Part shown: positions 1 to 11,007 of the stretch, one piece after another
How the letters are laid out: each line of letters starts with the position of its first letter
How positions within the stretch are numbered: the stretch's first letter is position 1
Origin: Cordia subcordata
Taxonomy: Eukaryota; Streptophyta; Magnoliopsida; Boraginales; Cordiaceae
Reading direction: 5' to 3'
Assembly: GCA_028554755.1 (NCBI GenBank)
Contig: JAPTOF010000005.1
Location: forward strand, 9,743,501 to 9,807,500
Length of the DNA stretch: 64,000 nt
Translations under genes and position numbers: made by a program
The notes under the pieces: model-generated
What the model was told of the DNA's origin: nothing
The model's database searches: none
The model's input: only the letters and a program-made list of their open reading frames with translations

Positions 1-1789
1 AGCCCCGGTTGGTGTTGGGTCAACTCCTAAAATTTTTTGCATCACTTCTACGTGTTTGCGTACTTGATTTTCCTTACCAGCTGTCCAACATAAGTCCTTT
101 ATATACTGGTTGTGGAACTGTTTCATGACATTACTTTTGAGGTGCCTTAAGCACATCCGATGCTTCACCCGCAATTGCTCGTCAGATGAGATACGATTCA
201 TGAAGAGAAAATTCCAGCATGTCTATCAGACACTATACAAATCTCATCCATATCATGCAGCAAATGCATCCGTACAAGTTGAAGGAACCATGACCAATTT
301 TCGGTTGTCTCTGCATCGACAACTGCAAACGCCAACAATAAAATCTAACCATTCGCATCAGCTGTCAATGCCATTAGTAGATGGCCCTTATATGGACCGC
401 GCAGGTGAGTACCGTCAAGAGAAAGCACTGGACGACAATATTTCCATGCTACAATGCATAGGGTAAATGCCCAAAACACATAATCAAAAATTTTGGTTCC
501 TGACGTCGACCCTTGGAAGAACTTGTATGTTACAACTGTCCCCGGATTAGTTGCCTTGACAGCTCTAAAAAATCACGGAAGTAACTGGTACGACTCGTCC
601 CAATTGCCGTACATCATTTCAATGGCCTTATTTCGGCCACGCCATGCCTTTCCATAATGTTCACGTGAAAAGTGTCCATAATATGTGCTCGTACAAAACC
701 CACATCGAAATCAGGTTTGTGTTTTACGAAGTGCATAATCATATAACCAACCAGTGCTGCGGTAACATTTTTATAGTCGGCCCTTTGTCTATCACCGAAA
801 CAATTATGCACGCCCCAATACTTCGTTATTTCAAACTGGCGATCCGTCGATTTTCGAATTGCCCACAACTCCCACCTGCATGGATTTGTAAGGTTGGAAG
901 CATTTACGCAACAAACAACCCATAAATCTGTTTCAGACCTCTTCACTTTGTATTCGCATTGTAACTTTATCGAGTACATCTGAACCGCCCGAATCACGTC
1001 TTTCTTTGATGCGAAAATCATTCCTTTGGCCAATTCCTTCTCGACCCAAAATATTTGCGTTTTGTGCTCCTTCATACTGTCAATATAATAGTCTTGACTA
1101 CCGGTATGAAGTAGAACAGTTTCATGTACAGTGTGCATCGGTATGGCCCCGTCAGTGGACCCTGCACCAACTGATGGCCCTTCATGTTCCTCATTGACGT
1201 TCGCAGTGTTTTCGTTACCATTGAAGACATCATCATCATCATACCAGGCGTCGTTCTCGTTTAGGGCCATGTCCTCATCTTCTTCGTCAGGTTCAGACAT
1301 AAATGTGTCCATGTTCAAGTCCACCATCACAATATAAGATGGCCCTGCTATGTCACTCCCAGCAGCATCATGTGATGGTTCAGCATTCAAGTCGGGAACA
1401 ACGCAACCACGCTGGAAATCACTGCTTCGTTGCGGGATGTACAAGTCGTCTGCCTTTACTTCGACAATAACATGAGCATTATTCATGTTATTATCATTAC
1501 ATGATATTCGAAACACGTCCATCAAATTATCATCGTTGCTGATTGCCGCCTCGCTAAAATATGGATACTGTAACTGCACGACTCCCGATTGGAAACGATG
1601 CGATAGCTCCACCCTATCAATGTCATACCGCAAATTAAGCTTCTCATAGACACTATAAACAAATTCATTGTATGATGTTTCATGTGTTATTTTGATCTTA
1701 CGAACAGGCCTCGTTGTTTTATATTCGATACCGTACGGGCCATTAATTTTTTCTCCGCCCTAATATAAAAGAACAGAGATTGTATTCAT
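1..1789 (-). pseudogene. Mutator-like element (MULE) transposase, decayed, cut by window edge
   Basis: Reads on the minus strand from an ATG at 1787-1789 to the window edge. After an acidic N-terminal part comes a MuDR-type DNA-binding region (about 1015-800, with conserved Cys and Trp residues). The MULE catalytic domain follows: a LDGTHL motif with the first catalytic Asp (about 405-420), a SDRHAGI motif with the second Asp (about 215-235) and a CLRHLKSN stretch near 140. The third acidic residue cannot be placed with confidence. Lesions seen: an in-frame TAG at 1760-1762 only nine codons after the ATG, a frameshift near 655, a TGA at 573-575 and a further frameshift near 200. The longest open piece is 614-1633 (339 aa). 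In the family this enzyme cuts and pastes Mutator DNA; this copy cannot make it. The TAG could instead be an intron acceptor, but the frame runs on naturally through it, so I prefer a nonsense mutation. Confidence 0.85.
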
Positions 1790-1988
1790 ATTTTTCTTAC
1801 TGACTAAAATATTATATGGATAGTACACAAGAATTTATGTGTGGAAAATAATTGGAAAGATTTTTGGCGATTTGAAAATCAAGGATATTAGGCGGAATGT
1901 GAAAGAGAATAAGAAATTATGTACTTTGGTGTTGGGGCGTTCGGGGATGGAAGAGCGGGGGTTAAATAGGGGTTAAAATCATAAAGAA

Positions 1989-2267
1989 ACGGTATGTGAG
2001 TTACCGGTCAATGGGGAATAATGGCACAAAGAACGGTAAGTGACTTACTGGTCAAAGCTAATAACAGTAACTCACTTACCGTTCCTGAGAAATTGCAACG
2101 GTAGGTGACCTACCGTTTATTCCCTAGTAACGGTAGGTCACCTATCGTTTACTCCCTAAAAACGGTAGGTCACCTGCCGTTCTTGCTGACACGCTGCCAC
2201 ACTCGATATATTCTCTGACAGCTGGAAGAACTGTAAGTCACCTACCGTTTCAGTAGGTGATTTACCG
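1989..2267. repeat. Array of eight 17-21 bp palindromes
   Basis: Eight diverged copies of a near-perfect palindrome, core ACGGTAGGTCACCTACCGT, start near 1989, 2033, 2063, 2097, 2129, 2161, 2229 and 2251. The three best copies are spaced exactly 32 bp apart (2097, 2129, 2161). The array lies about 200-480 bp upstream of the start of the minus-strand Mutator-like transposase, so it may belong to that element's subterminal or promoter region. Function unknown. Confidence 0.8.
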
Positions 2268-2855
2268 AAGAGGGTATTTTTGCAAACGATTTTAAAACTA
2301 GGTATTTTTGCAATAATTTTAAAAAAAAGGGTAAAATTAAAATTTTTCCTTGTCCAATGAGTGATTTCCATTATTTTAATGGGTAAATCGATAATGGAAT
2401 TTATCTTTAAGCTAATAGTGGAAATTAAGCCAAAAAGGAAGTGGAAATAATGTTTTTGGAGCTAGTTTTTGGTTTCAGATTGAAAATATCATTTATTTAA
2501 TTTTAATAGCTTTTATATGATTCACTTATTGGACAAAAACATGATATTGTCAACAAGTTCACATTTTCTTTTACTTACCTATATCAATTTTTTGTTTTCT
2601 TTTTTATTTCTCTTGAATCAGACTAAAATTATTTGGTAAAAAGTAAAATTTAATAATTAACCAAGAAACATATATGTACAACTAAATTGATGATCTCTTT
2701 TACAGTTTCACTAAAATGACTCTTCCTTGCTCATAGATTATAGAAACGTTTTTACATGATTCATTTGGAGCTCCATATTTCTTTGCCTATAATGTTAATA
2801 GCTTAAAAAATAAAATTTGATAATTAACCACATAAATTATTACATATAACTAAAT
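2268..2855. other. AT-rich intergenic DNA, no gene seen
   Basis: No coding signal. Near 2268-2330 the motif GGTATTTTTGCAA occurs twice. The stretch at about 2625-2745 is a diverged copy of the sequence that flanks the SINE at 2856-2962, so it shows what that site looked like before insertion. Confidence 0.5.
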
Positions 2856-2962
2856 TGGTTTTCTGGAATTAAAGGATAGCTCAAGTGGTTGAGACTATCT
2901 CCTTTAGGAGTAAGGTCTTGGGCTCAAATCCCATGGGGAACGTGGGTTGGTTAAAAAAAAAA
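2856..2962 (+). mobile_element. tRNA-derived SINE
   Basis: A short element with RNA polymerase III boxes: A box TAGCTCAAGTGG at 2877-2888 and B box GGGCTCAAATCCC at 2920-2932, 31 bp apart, ending in an A tail (2953-2962). The 8-bp direct repeat AACTAAAT flanks it at 2848-2855 and 2963-2970 and fits a target-site duplication. It cannot be a working tRNA gene because it lacks an acceptor stem and ends in poly(A). Confidence 0.75.
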
Positions 2963-2970
2963 AACTAAAT

Positions 2971-4458
2971 CAGTCATCTTTATTCAAGTTTTGCTAAAAT
3001 TACTCTTCCTTGCTTAATGCTTATAGATGGATCACAAACACTGAAGGTTAACATGATTCACTGATTAGACCAAAATTATGCTATAATCTAAAGCTTCACA
3101 TTTACTTTTCCTCACTTCTGTTAATATTTTAATTTTTCCTTTTCATTTTTCTCTAAAATCACAATAATATTATTTAATTAAAAGTAAAGGCAAAGACAGA
3201 AGGACCAATACTTACTTAAAAAAGATTAGCATTCATATTACTCCACACCCCACGCACCTTTCTTCCACCATGTTCACCTTAGAGTTCTGTGCAATGTTCT
3301 TTTTGTTTTTCTTAAACGTATATTTCATTCAATTGAACATTCATGAAAATAAAATAAAAAAAGGTTAAAAGCCAGTAAATTATCTTATATTTAGATTTTT
3401 CATCAAGTTATTAATGACAAAAATAGTTTGAGATTAACTATTAAGAAAAATAAAAAAATATTGAAAAAGAATAAAGAAACAACCGTTGATACCATGTGGT
3501 GCCTTGCACATGCATTTTTTTTTAAAAAAAAAAAAAAACTCATTTCAACCATTAAACCCGAGAAAAAAGAAATTCATGGATCTCCATGTGGTAGTGTAGC
3601 TTTCTAATGCTCAAAAAACACAAACTCATATTATATGTACCATTATAAAATTCTAGAAGATAAGGAAAGAACCATAGTGTTCACATGGTACTCCAATTGA
3701 ACGTTATGACTACGTAATTTAAAAAAAAAAAAGGGTTAAAAACTAAACAAATAATTTACTTTTGGAAAAAAATTAACCATTCTCTCAGTGATATTCCTTT
3801 TATAGAATAGATCAATAAGAAAAGAAACAATAACAATTAATTTATTTTTGATTTTTTCTTGTATTGTTTGTCAATGATAATTGGTTAGGTTAATCGCTAA
3901 GAAAAGAAACAAAATATATGAGTTGCCATATGACACCTTACCCAAGAATTAAATAAGAAAATGATGAAACGTTCACCTTAACATTAAACAGAAACAGGAA
4001 AGTAAGATATGGCACGTTATTCTTTTTTCAAATAGAAAAGCTTTATGGTCGTAGAGGGGGTGCCTTAACCATATTAACAGATACTAGTATGTGGACTAGT
4101 GTATATCACAAAAGTTATTTTATCTCGTCAACTTATTGAAAGTAAAAAAATAGTTTTTTTAATAATACATTCATGAGATTTTGAAAAAAAAATGTTTATC
4201 AGTTTATCAAAAGAATATTTCTTTTAATTTAAAGATTGATGAAATTTAGAAAATAAAAAAAGCTAAACCGAATTAATCAATTATCTTTTAATTTTTATGT
4301 TGTCATCAGTTATTTATGTCACTGGCCAAAATCGAACACAAAATTAAACAAATTCAGTTCCATTTCAATTATTAAACTTATAATTTATTTGTTTACTTGT
4401 TTAATATGTGATTTAGTTTGGTTATAATTGAATAATTATCCCTTAGTCTCCCCCTATC
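2971..4458. other. AT-rich intergenic DNA, no gene seen
   Basis: About 1.5 kb of AT-rich sequence with many A or T runs. A short phrase near 3265-3285 (CACCATGTTCACCTTAG) recurs in similar form near 5787, suggesting an old dispersed repeat. No open frame shows coding character. Confidence 0.5.
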
Positions 4459-4466
4459 TTTCTATC

Positions 4467-4699
4467 TAGGGTTGAGCATGGGACGCAGAATATTTGTACC
4501 AGACCAAAATCCATAACCAAATTATCCTGTATCAAAAAATCCTGATTATTTTTTAATATCACGTCCAATACTGTCCTGAACTTGAAATCTCGGGACGGGA
4601 TAGGGATACACCCTTTATCCCATCCCATCCCTTCCCGAAACCTGAACCATCCCGTCCCATTCTGTAAACATATAATTATGTAATAATATAAGTATGTAT

Positions 4700-4730
<31 letters not shown>

Positions 4731-5776
4731 ATAATATTTAAAATATATGATTATTATTATAATTATACTATTTTATTATTTTTTAAAATATACAATTATT
4801 ATTATTATTTTATATATACATAATAATAATATAAATTTATATATATTATTTTAAATCCCTTTTACATTTCTAACTCTACCTACCTATTTTAAAAATCTTT
4901 TATTCTTCATTTTAATTAATCTATGTAATTTATATAATGTTAAACCTTAAAATTTTAATGTTGCCACATAAAGAAATGTAACGTAGGATACAAAACTATA
5001 AATTAATTGTATAGCTCGTCAATGGTGAAGTACCGGGTGAAAATGTCATTAATATCCAAGGCTAGAAAAATAAAAATATCAGTTGAATCATGAATCATAC
5101 AAAAAGAAACAAAAAAAAAAAAAAGGAAATCTATACTACATCTATTGATATAACATATATAAAGTTAAAATACTCCTTTTCCTTTCTTTTTTAGAAAAAG
5201 AACTAGTAGTGAGTTTTCATTTATTCTAATAATGTATTGAACTAGCGATCCATAATAAAAGAATTTTTTTAGTTTAAATATTTCCATTACAATTATAGAA
5301 AATGATTTTTGAGTTCCAAATTAAAAATTAAGAATTTAAAAAAATTAATATAGAATTTTAAAATTATAATTTAAACCATAAAACTCTAAGGATGCTATAT
5401 AAGCAAATGCATATAAAGTACAAGAATCTAGGTTTTGTTTATCTTTCGTTTCCATCTCTTAGTTGGCATTAATATTTATAATTTTTATTTCCAATTTCTA
5501 ATTATTGTAAGGTGAAAGGAAGATTTTATAATTTGCATGAATAATAATTTTGAAAACTGAATTTGCTATTTTATTATTGTTTATTTTGAAAATAGAATTT
5601 CATCCTGAAACCTGAACTGTCCAGTCCCGAAATCTCTAAAACATTTGGGATGGAATGGGATGGGATACAAATATATTAGGACGAGAATGGGATAGTAAAA
5701 ATGCATATCCCTAAATTTTGGGACGGGATAAGGATTGACTCAAATCCCAAACCATCTCGTCCCATGCTGAGTGCTA
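4467..5776. mobile_element. Non-autonomous hAT-like element, about 1.3 kb
   Basis: Imperfect terminal inverted repeats: the left end TAGGGTTGAGCATGGGACG, and the reverse of the right end TAGCACTCAGCATGGGACG. Both arms carry GGGACGGGAT and ATCCCATCCC words in opposite orientation (about 4590-4660 and 5640-5760). The flanking octamers TTTCTATC (4459-4466) and TTTTTGTC (5777-5784) match at 6 of 8 positions, consistent with a decayed 8-bp hAT target duplication. The interior is AT-rich with a (TA)n run near 4700-4722 and no transposase. The superfamily call rests on the ends alone. Confidence 0.5.
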
Positions 5777-5964
5777 TTTTTGTCCACCATATTCACCTTA
5801 GGGTTCTCCTTTTTTGTGCATTCTATTTTTTTCTAATCTATCTATATTATATAATAAGGTTGTTACCCCAAACCTTAGAGTTTCTTTTAGCCAAAATTTC
5901 TTTACACCTGAGCCTGGGAACTTATATCGTAAATCCGTAGGTACACAGTGCAATGTGTACCTAT

Positions 5965-6425
5965 AACTGTGAATATACTGAACAAACAGCTTATCATCAC
6001 TGAACAAAGATAATTTGTGAATTTTATTGAACAAACAGATTATGAATACTGAACAAATAGTCTTTTTATTCTTAGCAAACATCTGTGGCTATTTTCATAT
6101 ATAGATGTTTGTTAATTTTATATTCAACAGATATTGTGATGATCTGTGGATTTTACAAGACAAACAACTTATGAATACTGAACAAATAGTCTTTTTATTC
6201 TGAACAAACATTTGTGACTATTTTCATTTATATATATTTGTCAATTTTACACTTGTCAACAAATATTGTGATAATCTGTGGATTTCACTAAACAAACAAT
6301 TTATGAATATTAAATAAATAATTTTTTTTTATTCTGAACAAACATATGCGGTTGTTTTCATATGTAGATTTTTTGTGAATTTTACTAGATAAACAGTTTA
6401 TAAATATTGAACAAATAATCTGATA
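5965..6425. repeat. Tandem repeat, about 130-bp unit, 3-4 copies
   Basis: Units share the order AACAAACA, TTATGAATA, TGAACAAATAGTC, TTTTTATTCTGAACAAACAT, TTTTCATAT and GATCTGTGGATTTT. They start near 6031, 6161 and 6292, with a partial unit before and a shortened one after. The array lies within the Helitron at 5837-6961. Short open frames across it are products of the repeat, not genes. Confidence 0.75.
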
Positions 6426-6761
6426 TACCATACTCTGTGCTCCTACAAATACATGATATAATTTATGCCTGAGCCTTGATCCTGCCACATGTACAACTGA
6501 GCCTACCATGTGTCCAACAAGGCCTGCTTTTATCATTCAACACTGTCATCGCATGTAACTATGTGGCACTTAAAAGATAAAAATCACATGCCGTATACAT
6601 ACATTATATGCATTAAAAAAAATTAATATGAAATTTAAAATTTTATATAATCCAATCCATACTAGCTAGTCTTAAATCTATTTATATTATAAATTAATTT
6701 AATCAAAATATAATTTAATTTATTAATTTTTTAAATTATTGAAATAAAACTTTATATACTT

Positions 6762-6895
6762 TTATTTATTTATTTACTTATTTCTAAACCCCTTAGCCCT
6801 TAACCCAACCCCCGTCCTCCACAGGATTGGAGTCTAGGTTATCGCTTCTAAAGAAAATAGTTTCAATCACTTGATCCTCTAATCCCATTTACTTA
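6762..6895 (-). mobile_element. Second, older copy of the same SINE family
   Basis: Read on the minus strand it matches the SINE at 2856-2962 along most of its length: GGAT, CAAGTGATTGA (A-box region), ACTATTTTCTTTAGAAG, CTCCAATCC (B-box region) and GGGTTGGGTTAA. It ends in an AAATAAATAAATAA-type tail (about 6766-6790). An extra TAGAGGAT lies next to the A box. It sits inside the Helitron at 5837-6961, so it either inserted there or was carried by it. Confidence 0.6.
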
Positions 6896-6961
6896 TATTT
6901 AAATTAAAATTATAGAATTTACAACACACACGAATTCGTCATTGCACGGGTCACATACTAG

Positions 6962-8279
6962 TATTTTGTCAACAACTCTTCATGCTCCTTGGCAGAAATT
7001 ACACCATGTGTTATTGCATTGTTTCTCAATTTAATAAGTAATATGGGTGGTTTTGTTTGGTATTTAAGCCATGCTGTCTTATGTATTATCAAATTGAAAA
7101 CTTTTTTTAAAGTAATTTAGTTACTTTGTTAAGGAAATTATTTCTCATCAAGTAAGCATTCTTCAAATTAAGAAAATTAGTGTATATAGAGATAAAAAAT
7201 GAGAAGGATTGTAATTTCAAATTTTTTTTTCTTGAGAAGAGTTCAGTTTTTTGGATTTTTTTTTTTGGAATGTGCAAAATGGAAAAAAATATATAGAAAG
7301 CTGAAGTTGGCACAATGCATTGAAAATGGTAACGAATTTGATGTTTGTTGATGAAAGATAACGAAAATGATCATTCAAATCTGAAATTTTCTTTAAGGGT
7401 AAAATAAATAATAAACTTTAGGGTAAAATGTACCACGTTCATAAAAAGTACATCGAACACTCCTGTGATCTAAAAAGTCTCACGTAATTCCCCTATAATC
7501 CATAAAAATGCATCAAACCCCCAACAATTAAATAATCCGTTATCTTTAACATGATTTTTGAAACTACTCAAATTACTTTTTTTCTCTTTTACAAAAGAAA
7601 TGTTGCCAAAAAGATTTGAGCCCTCATCCTCAAATTGAAATAACAAATACTCTAACCAAGCTATAGACAATTTATGTTTTAATTTAATTTTAGGTTAATT
7701 TATATTTAAAATATATAATGGTATAACAATATGTTGTCGATGTCAAATTTTCATTTAATTTATATTTAGAATATAAATTAATATATTGGTAAAATCTTTG
7801 TGTTATCGACGTTGAATAATATTTGCTTATTCTAACTTTATTATGTAGAAAAAGTGGTTCTACTGTTTCTAATGTCGGAGGCCTGATGCTTTTAGACCCA
7901 GGGTTGTGTGATATATATACAAGTACTCGATTGTATATATATATAAGTAATCGATCTGCTTGCCTAGTTATCTAGCTCTGGGGATTGAGGCAATCGTTTT
8001 TAATTCCTTTTCATTCTCGAATATGTTGTTTGTACACAAAAAGATTTCTTCATGTATCTGGTGAAGAAATTAAATGGATTCATGAAAATTAAGAAAACCA
8101 AATCTACTTATTATGTTTGTGCCTGCAGCAACTATTTTTTAATTCATTCAAATGATTCTTACATATAACTAGTATACTTTTATTGGTGGTCCGCAGGATT
8201 TATTTTTGATAAAAAAATATTAAATTAAGTTAAATTTATTTATTTTTAATAGCATATAAAGAATTTAGCTATGAATATT
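6962..8279. other. AT-rich intergenic DNA, no gene seen
   Basis: No coding signal. At about 7380-7560 a dispersed repeat with the phrases TAAAATGTACCACGTTC, AAGTCTCACGTAATTCCC and CATCAAACCCCCAAC resembles, loosely, sequences near 37560-37640 and 52455-52560. Short TA microsatellites lie at 7910-7950. Confidence 0.45.
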
Positions 8280-9105
8280 TTGTGCTCCACATGAATTTTT
8301 TTTAAAAAAAATAAATATTATATTTACTCAAGTTTAATCTTTAAAATTTACAAATGAAAGTACTTTAAGGATTTTAAGTATTAATTAGTCAGTAATTAAA
8401 TTTCTAAATTAAAAACTAATAATATATATATATATATATAATAAGAAATAACCTTTTGAAATTTATGAATGAATATTATTTTAAAAATTAATTAATAGAT
8501 AATTAAATTTTAAATTAAAACTAAGAATATATATCCATAATAAATAATAAATGAACTTTTTAGAATTCACTAATTGATTGATAATTTAAGCATTAATTGA
8601 TTGACTAATTAATTTAAAACTCAAAATTTAATTATATCCATAAAAATAAATATAATAAATATAAAATAAATAATAAATTATTGTAAAAGTTAATAATAAA
8701 ATATTCATTGCCATATAAGCGTCGATATGATACCCGCATAACGCTTAGGTATTTTTTTAATAGTAAACATTAAATTTACTCAAATTTAGTCTTTTGAAAC
8801 TTACAAATGAATATTATTTGAAGTATTAGTTGATTGGATATTAAATTTCTAATGCATTATATATATATATATAAATTAATATTTTTGGAATTCACAATTG
8901 ATTTACATTATCCAATGCCCATAGCATTGGTGTCATCTTGATTCTTGAACAAGCAAAACTAACTTAACCGATAAATTACTATATATATAATAGATAAAAA
9001 TTAATATTTTTGGAATTCACAATTGATTTACATTATCCAATGCCCACAGCATTGGTGTCATCTTGATTCTTGAACAAGCAAAACTAGCTTAACCGATAAA
9101 TTACT
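8280..9105. repeat. Degenerate AT-rich tandem array ending in a 108-bp direct duplication
   Basis: Loosely repeated units (about 8285-8425, 8455-8530, 8560-8640, 8745-8870) share words such as TTACTCAA.TTTA.TCTTT, AATGAATATTATTT and AATTAAATTT. At the right end two copies of 108 bp, 8873-8980 and 8998-9105, differ at only about two positions, so that duplication is recent. Both contain the small palindrome CCAATGC...GCATTGG. Confidence 0.75.
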
Positions 9106-9109
9106 AACC

Positions 9110-9870
9110 CAATCTATTGGGAGAGAATTTGTCCTAATTGTACGAGTAACTCAATCTGGCACATAGTTAGCTCGACTTCTAACATGCCTAAAAGTATAGT
9201 CAATATTGGATGATAGGTTGGGAGGAGAGATCTGAATAGTGGAGAATAATCTCCAATCAGACTGTGAAGCATTGTTGAAGGCATGGATAACTCTGGCTGC
9301 ATCCATTTAGATGATGGCATTGGAAATATTACGAGAAGCAATTAAGTCACAAGCCATTTGACAAGCCAAAGCCTCTCTGCTTGACAGCTTGAGCGGCAAG
9401 AAGTACGACATGCCCTTCCATCAACCAACAGCCCTCGCTCATCTCCACAAACAACTGCCAAATAAGCTTATCATCACAACTAGCGGTGGAAGGCGAGAAT
9501 ATAATAGGGAGTTAATTAAAGGACAGTTTAAAACAATGTAAATCACTTTTACTTATATCATGCTTATTATTTTTGCGTTCCCAAAAAAAAAAAAAAAGAT
9601 AGTATGTTAAACCAAAAGGATCTACAAAAGATTATCCAATTCTAGTGGAGTTTTTTTTTTTCCCTTTAATTGCAAAAATATTTATTAAATTATAATAATA
9701 TCCAATCCTATAATTATCCTATACCAATATCATCATTGTACTTATAGATAAATACATTATAGAGTCCCATAGGAGGGGCCTCAAGCCAGGGGTGAATCCC
9801 GTCCAACATTCTTAACAAGCTAGTTAGCAATCTTATTAGCACAGTTTATACGTCGTTGACACTCTAAAAA
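9110..9870 (-). pseudogene. LINE-type RNase H remnant
   Basis: On the minus strand, at about 9460-9110, an interrupted frame resembles the plant RNase H domain (RVT_3 type) found in LINE-like elements: GLLVDGRA, then CQAEALACQMA, then FRHVRSRANYVPD. It has stop codons (for example after NAII and after YVPD). At about 9850-9760 another minus-strand piece (NCANKIAN, then VKNVGRDSPLA) looks like a related C-terminus. Family members copy themselves by target-primed reverse transcription; no reverse-transcriptase part is present here. Confidence 0.55.
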
Positions 9871-10049
9871 TCTGCCTCACGACGACAATGCTCCATCACT
9901 GAAAATGTTTTCTTGTCGCAAGAAATGCTCCATCGACAGAAAACATCAACCAAACGAATAGTGTTTGGGCTTCGACTAACGAATCGCCAAAGCTAGACAT
10001 CAGATTAAAAATTGCAACCAAGAAAGAACAAAAACACAAATCCAGAATA

Positions 10050-10494
10050 GGCCCATTTGAATGATTTATAGAAGAAAAAATATTTTATAATATAATGTTT
10101 AAAAAAGTATTTTTTAAGCAGTTTAAATTTTGTAATTTATAAAAAATTCCAATTAAATTTTTTTAAGATTTTCTGTTTTTTAAAAATTTAATTCAAATTT
10201 CCATTAAAAATATGTTTATAAAAAATATACTTCACTTAAAAAAAAATTAAATCCAAACAGGTTTAAATTTAAGTGGCCCAATTCAAAGCAGAGCGTTTAG
10301 CATGCCGCCGGTAGGCAAAGGACTTGTTTTGGTTAGTCATTTTTAGGGAAAAATACTTTTCTCGTGAAAGAAGTGCATTCTTTTTGTGATAATTTGTTAG
10401 TTTGGCATTTTAAAAAAAATTAAAATTTTGAAAAAAATTTTAATACAAATTTTAAAAAAAGTTATTAGAAAAAAAAAACCATCTAAATGAGCCC
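10050..10494. mobile_element. Two adjacent Tourist-like MITEs (diverged)
   Basis: About 10050-10263 starts GCCCATTTGAAT and ends ATCCAAACAGGTT; about 10320-10494 starts GGACTTGTTTTGGTTAG and ends CCATCTAAATGAGCCC. Both carry the poly-A/T inner arms of the TIR family (GGGCCCGTTTGGATT type) that recurs at 35450, 36005, 42890, 53868 and 54465. Target duplications are not clear here. Confidence 0.5.
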
Positions 10495-10559
10495 AAAATG
10501 CAAGTCTAAAAACGACGACTCTATTTTTAATGTTAATCCCAACAAACTAACTTTCGGAG

Positions 10560-11007
10560 AAAATTCGCCAAAGTGGTCTACATATAGACACACACACATA
10601 TATATAAACAATCACGCACAAACAATCTAATCGATCGATCAAATCGAAAAGATATAATCTTAGCATCACTCGCATAAGGTTTGCTACTTTAATTTTTGTT
10701 TCTTGTTTAGTATGGTAATGCATAAAATTCTCGTTATTCTTAATAATCCAGCGGTACCCAATTTGAAATCAATTGCGGACGATCTTTATTTCTATTTTCT
10801 GCAAAAGAATCTGGCTTTGATGACAATTTTAGCTATTTCTTGCCTAAATTTGTTGAAATCGTTTGTTATAAACTAATTCTGTTTGTTTACCTAATAATAA
10901 GACAAATTTGGTCCCTTTTTTTTTTTTTTAATTTTTGAGTTTTTCAAATTGTTGAATAATTTGTTTTATGGGTTTGTGTTATTCTGCAGAGATTCGTGTG
11001 GGCAAAA
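10560..11007 (+). promoter_or_regulatory. Probable promoter end, 5' UTR exon and 5' UTR intron of the zinc-finger gene
   Basis: A TATATATAAA stretch near 10600 is followed by a likely leader (about 10625-10678) ending AAG before a GTTTGC donor. The acceptor TTCTGCAG ends at 10989, leaving an 18-base leader before the ATG at 11008. Inferred from splice consensus and the position of the first codon; no transcript evidence. Confidence 0.45.

Larger units (their letters stand above)
5837..6961 (+). mobile_element. Non-autonomous Helitron, about 1.1 kb
   Basis: The 5' end begins TCTATCTATATTATATAA directly after a host A, and the 3' end is CTAG (6958-6961) followed by a host T. This is the A/T insertion rule and CTRR terminus of Helitrons. 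Just before the end the sequence ATTGCACGGGTCACATA looks like the remains of the usual GC hairpin, with one arm mutated. There is no Rep-helicase. Inside are a tandem array (5965-6425) and a minus-strand SINE (6762-6895). Confidence 0.6.

Noticed and set aside
110..466. 118-codon plus-strand open frame
   Set aside because: It lies opposite the Mutator-like transposase; the minus strand has the conserved motifs.
1989..2267. CRISPR array
   Set aside because: Regular spacing is limited to three units, copies are palindromic and diverged, and the DNA is plant nuclear.
2871..2945. A tRNA gene
   Set aside because: A and B boxes are present, but there is no acceptor stem pairing and it ends in a poly(A) tail, so it is a SINE.
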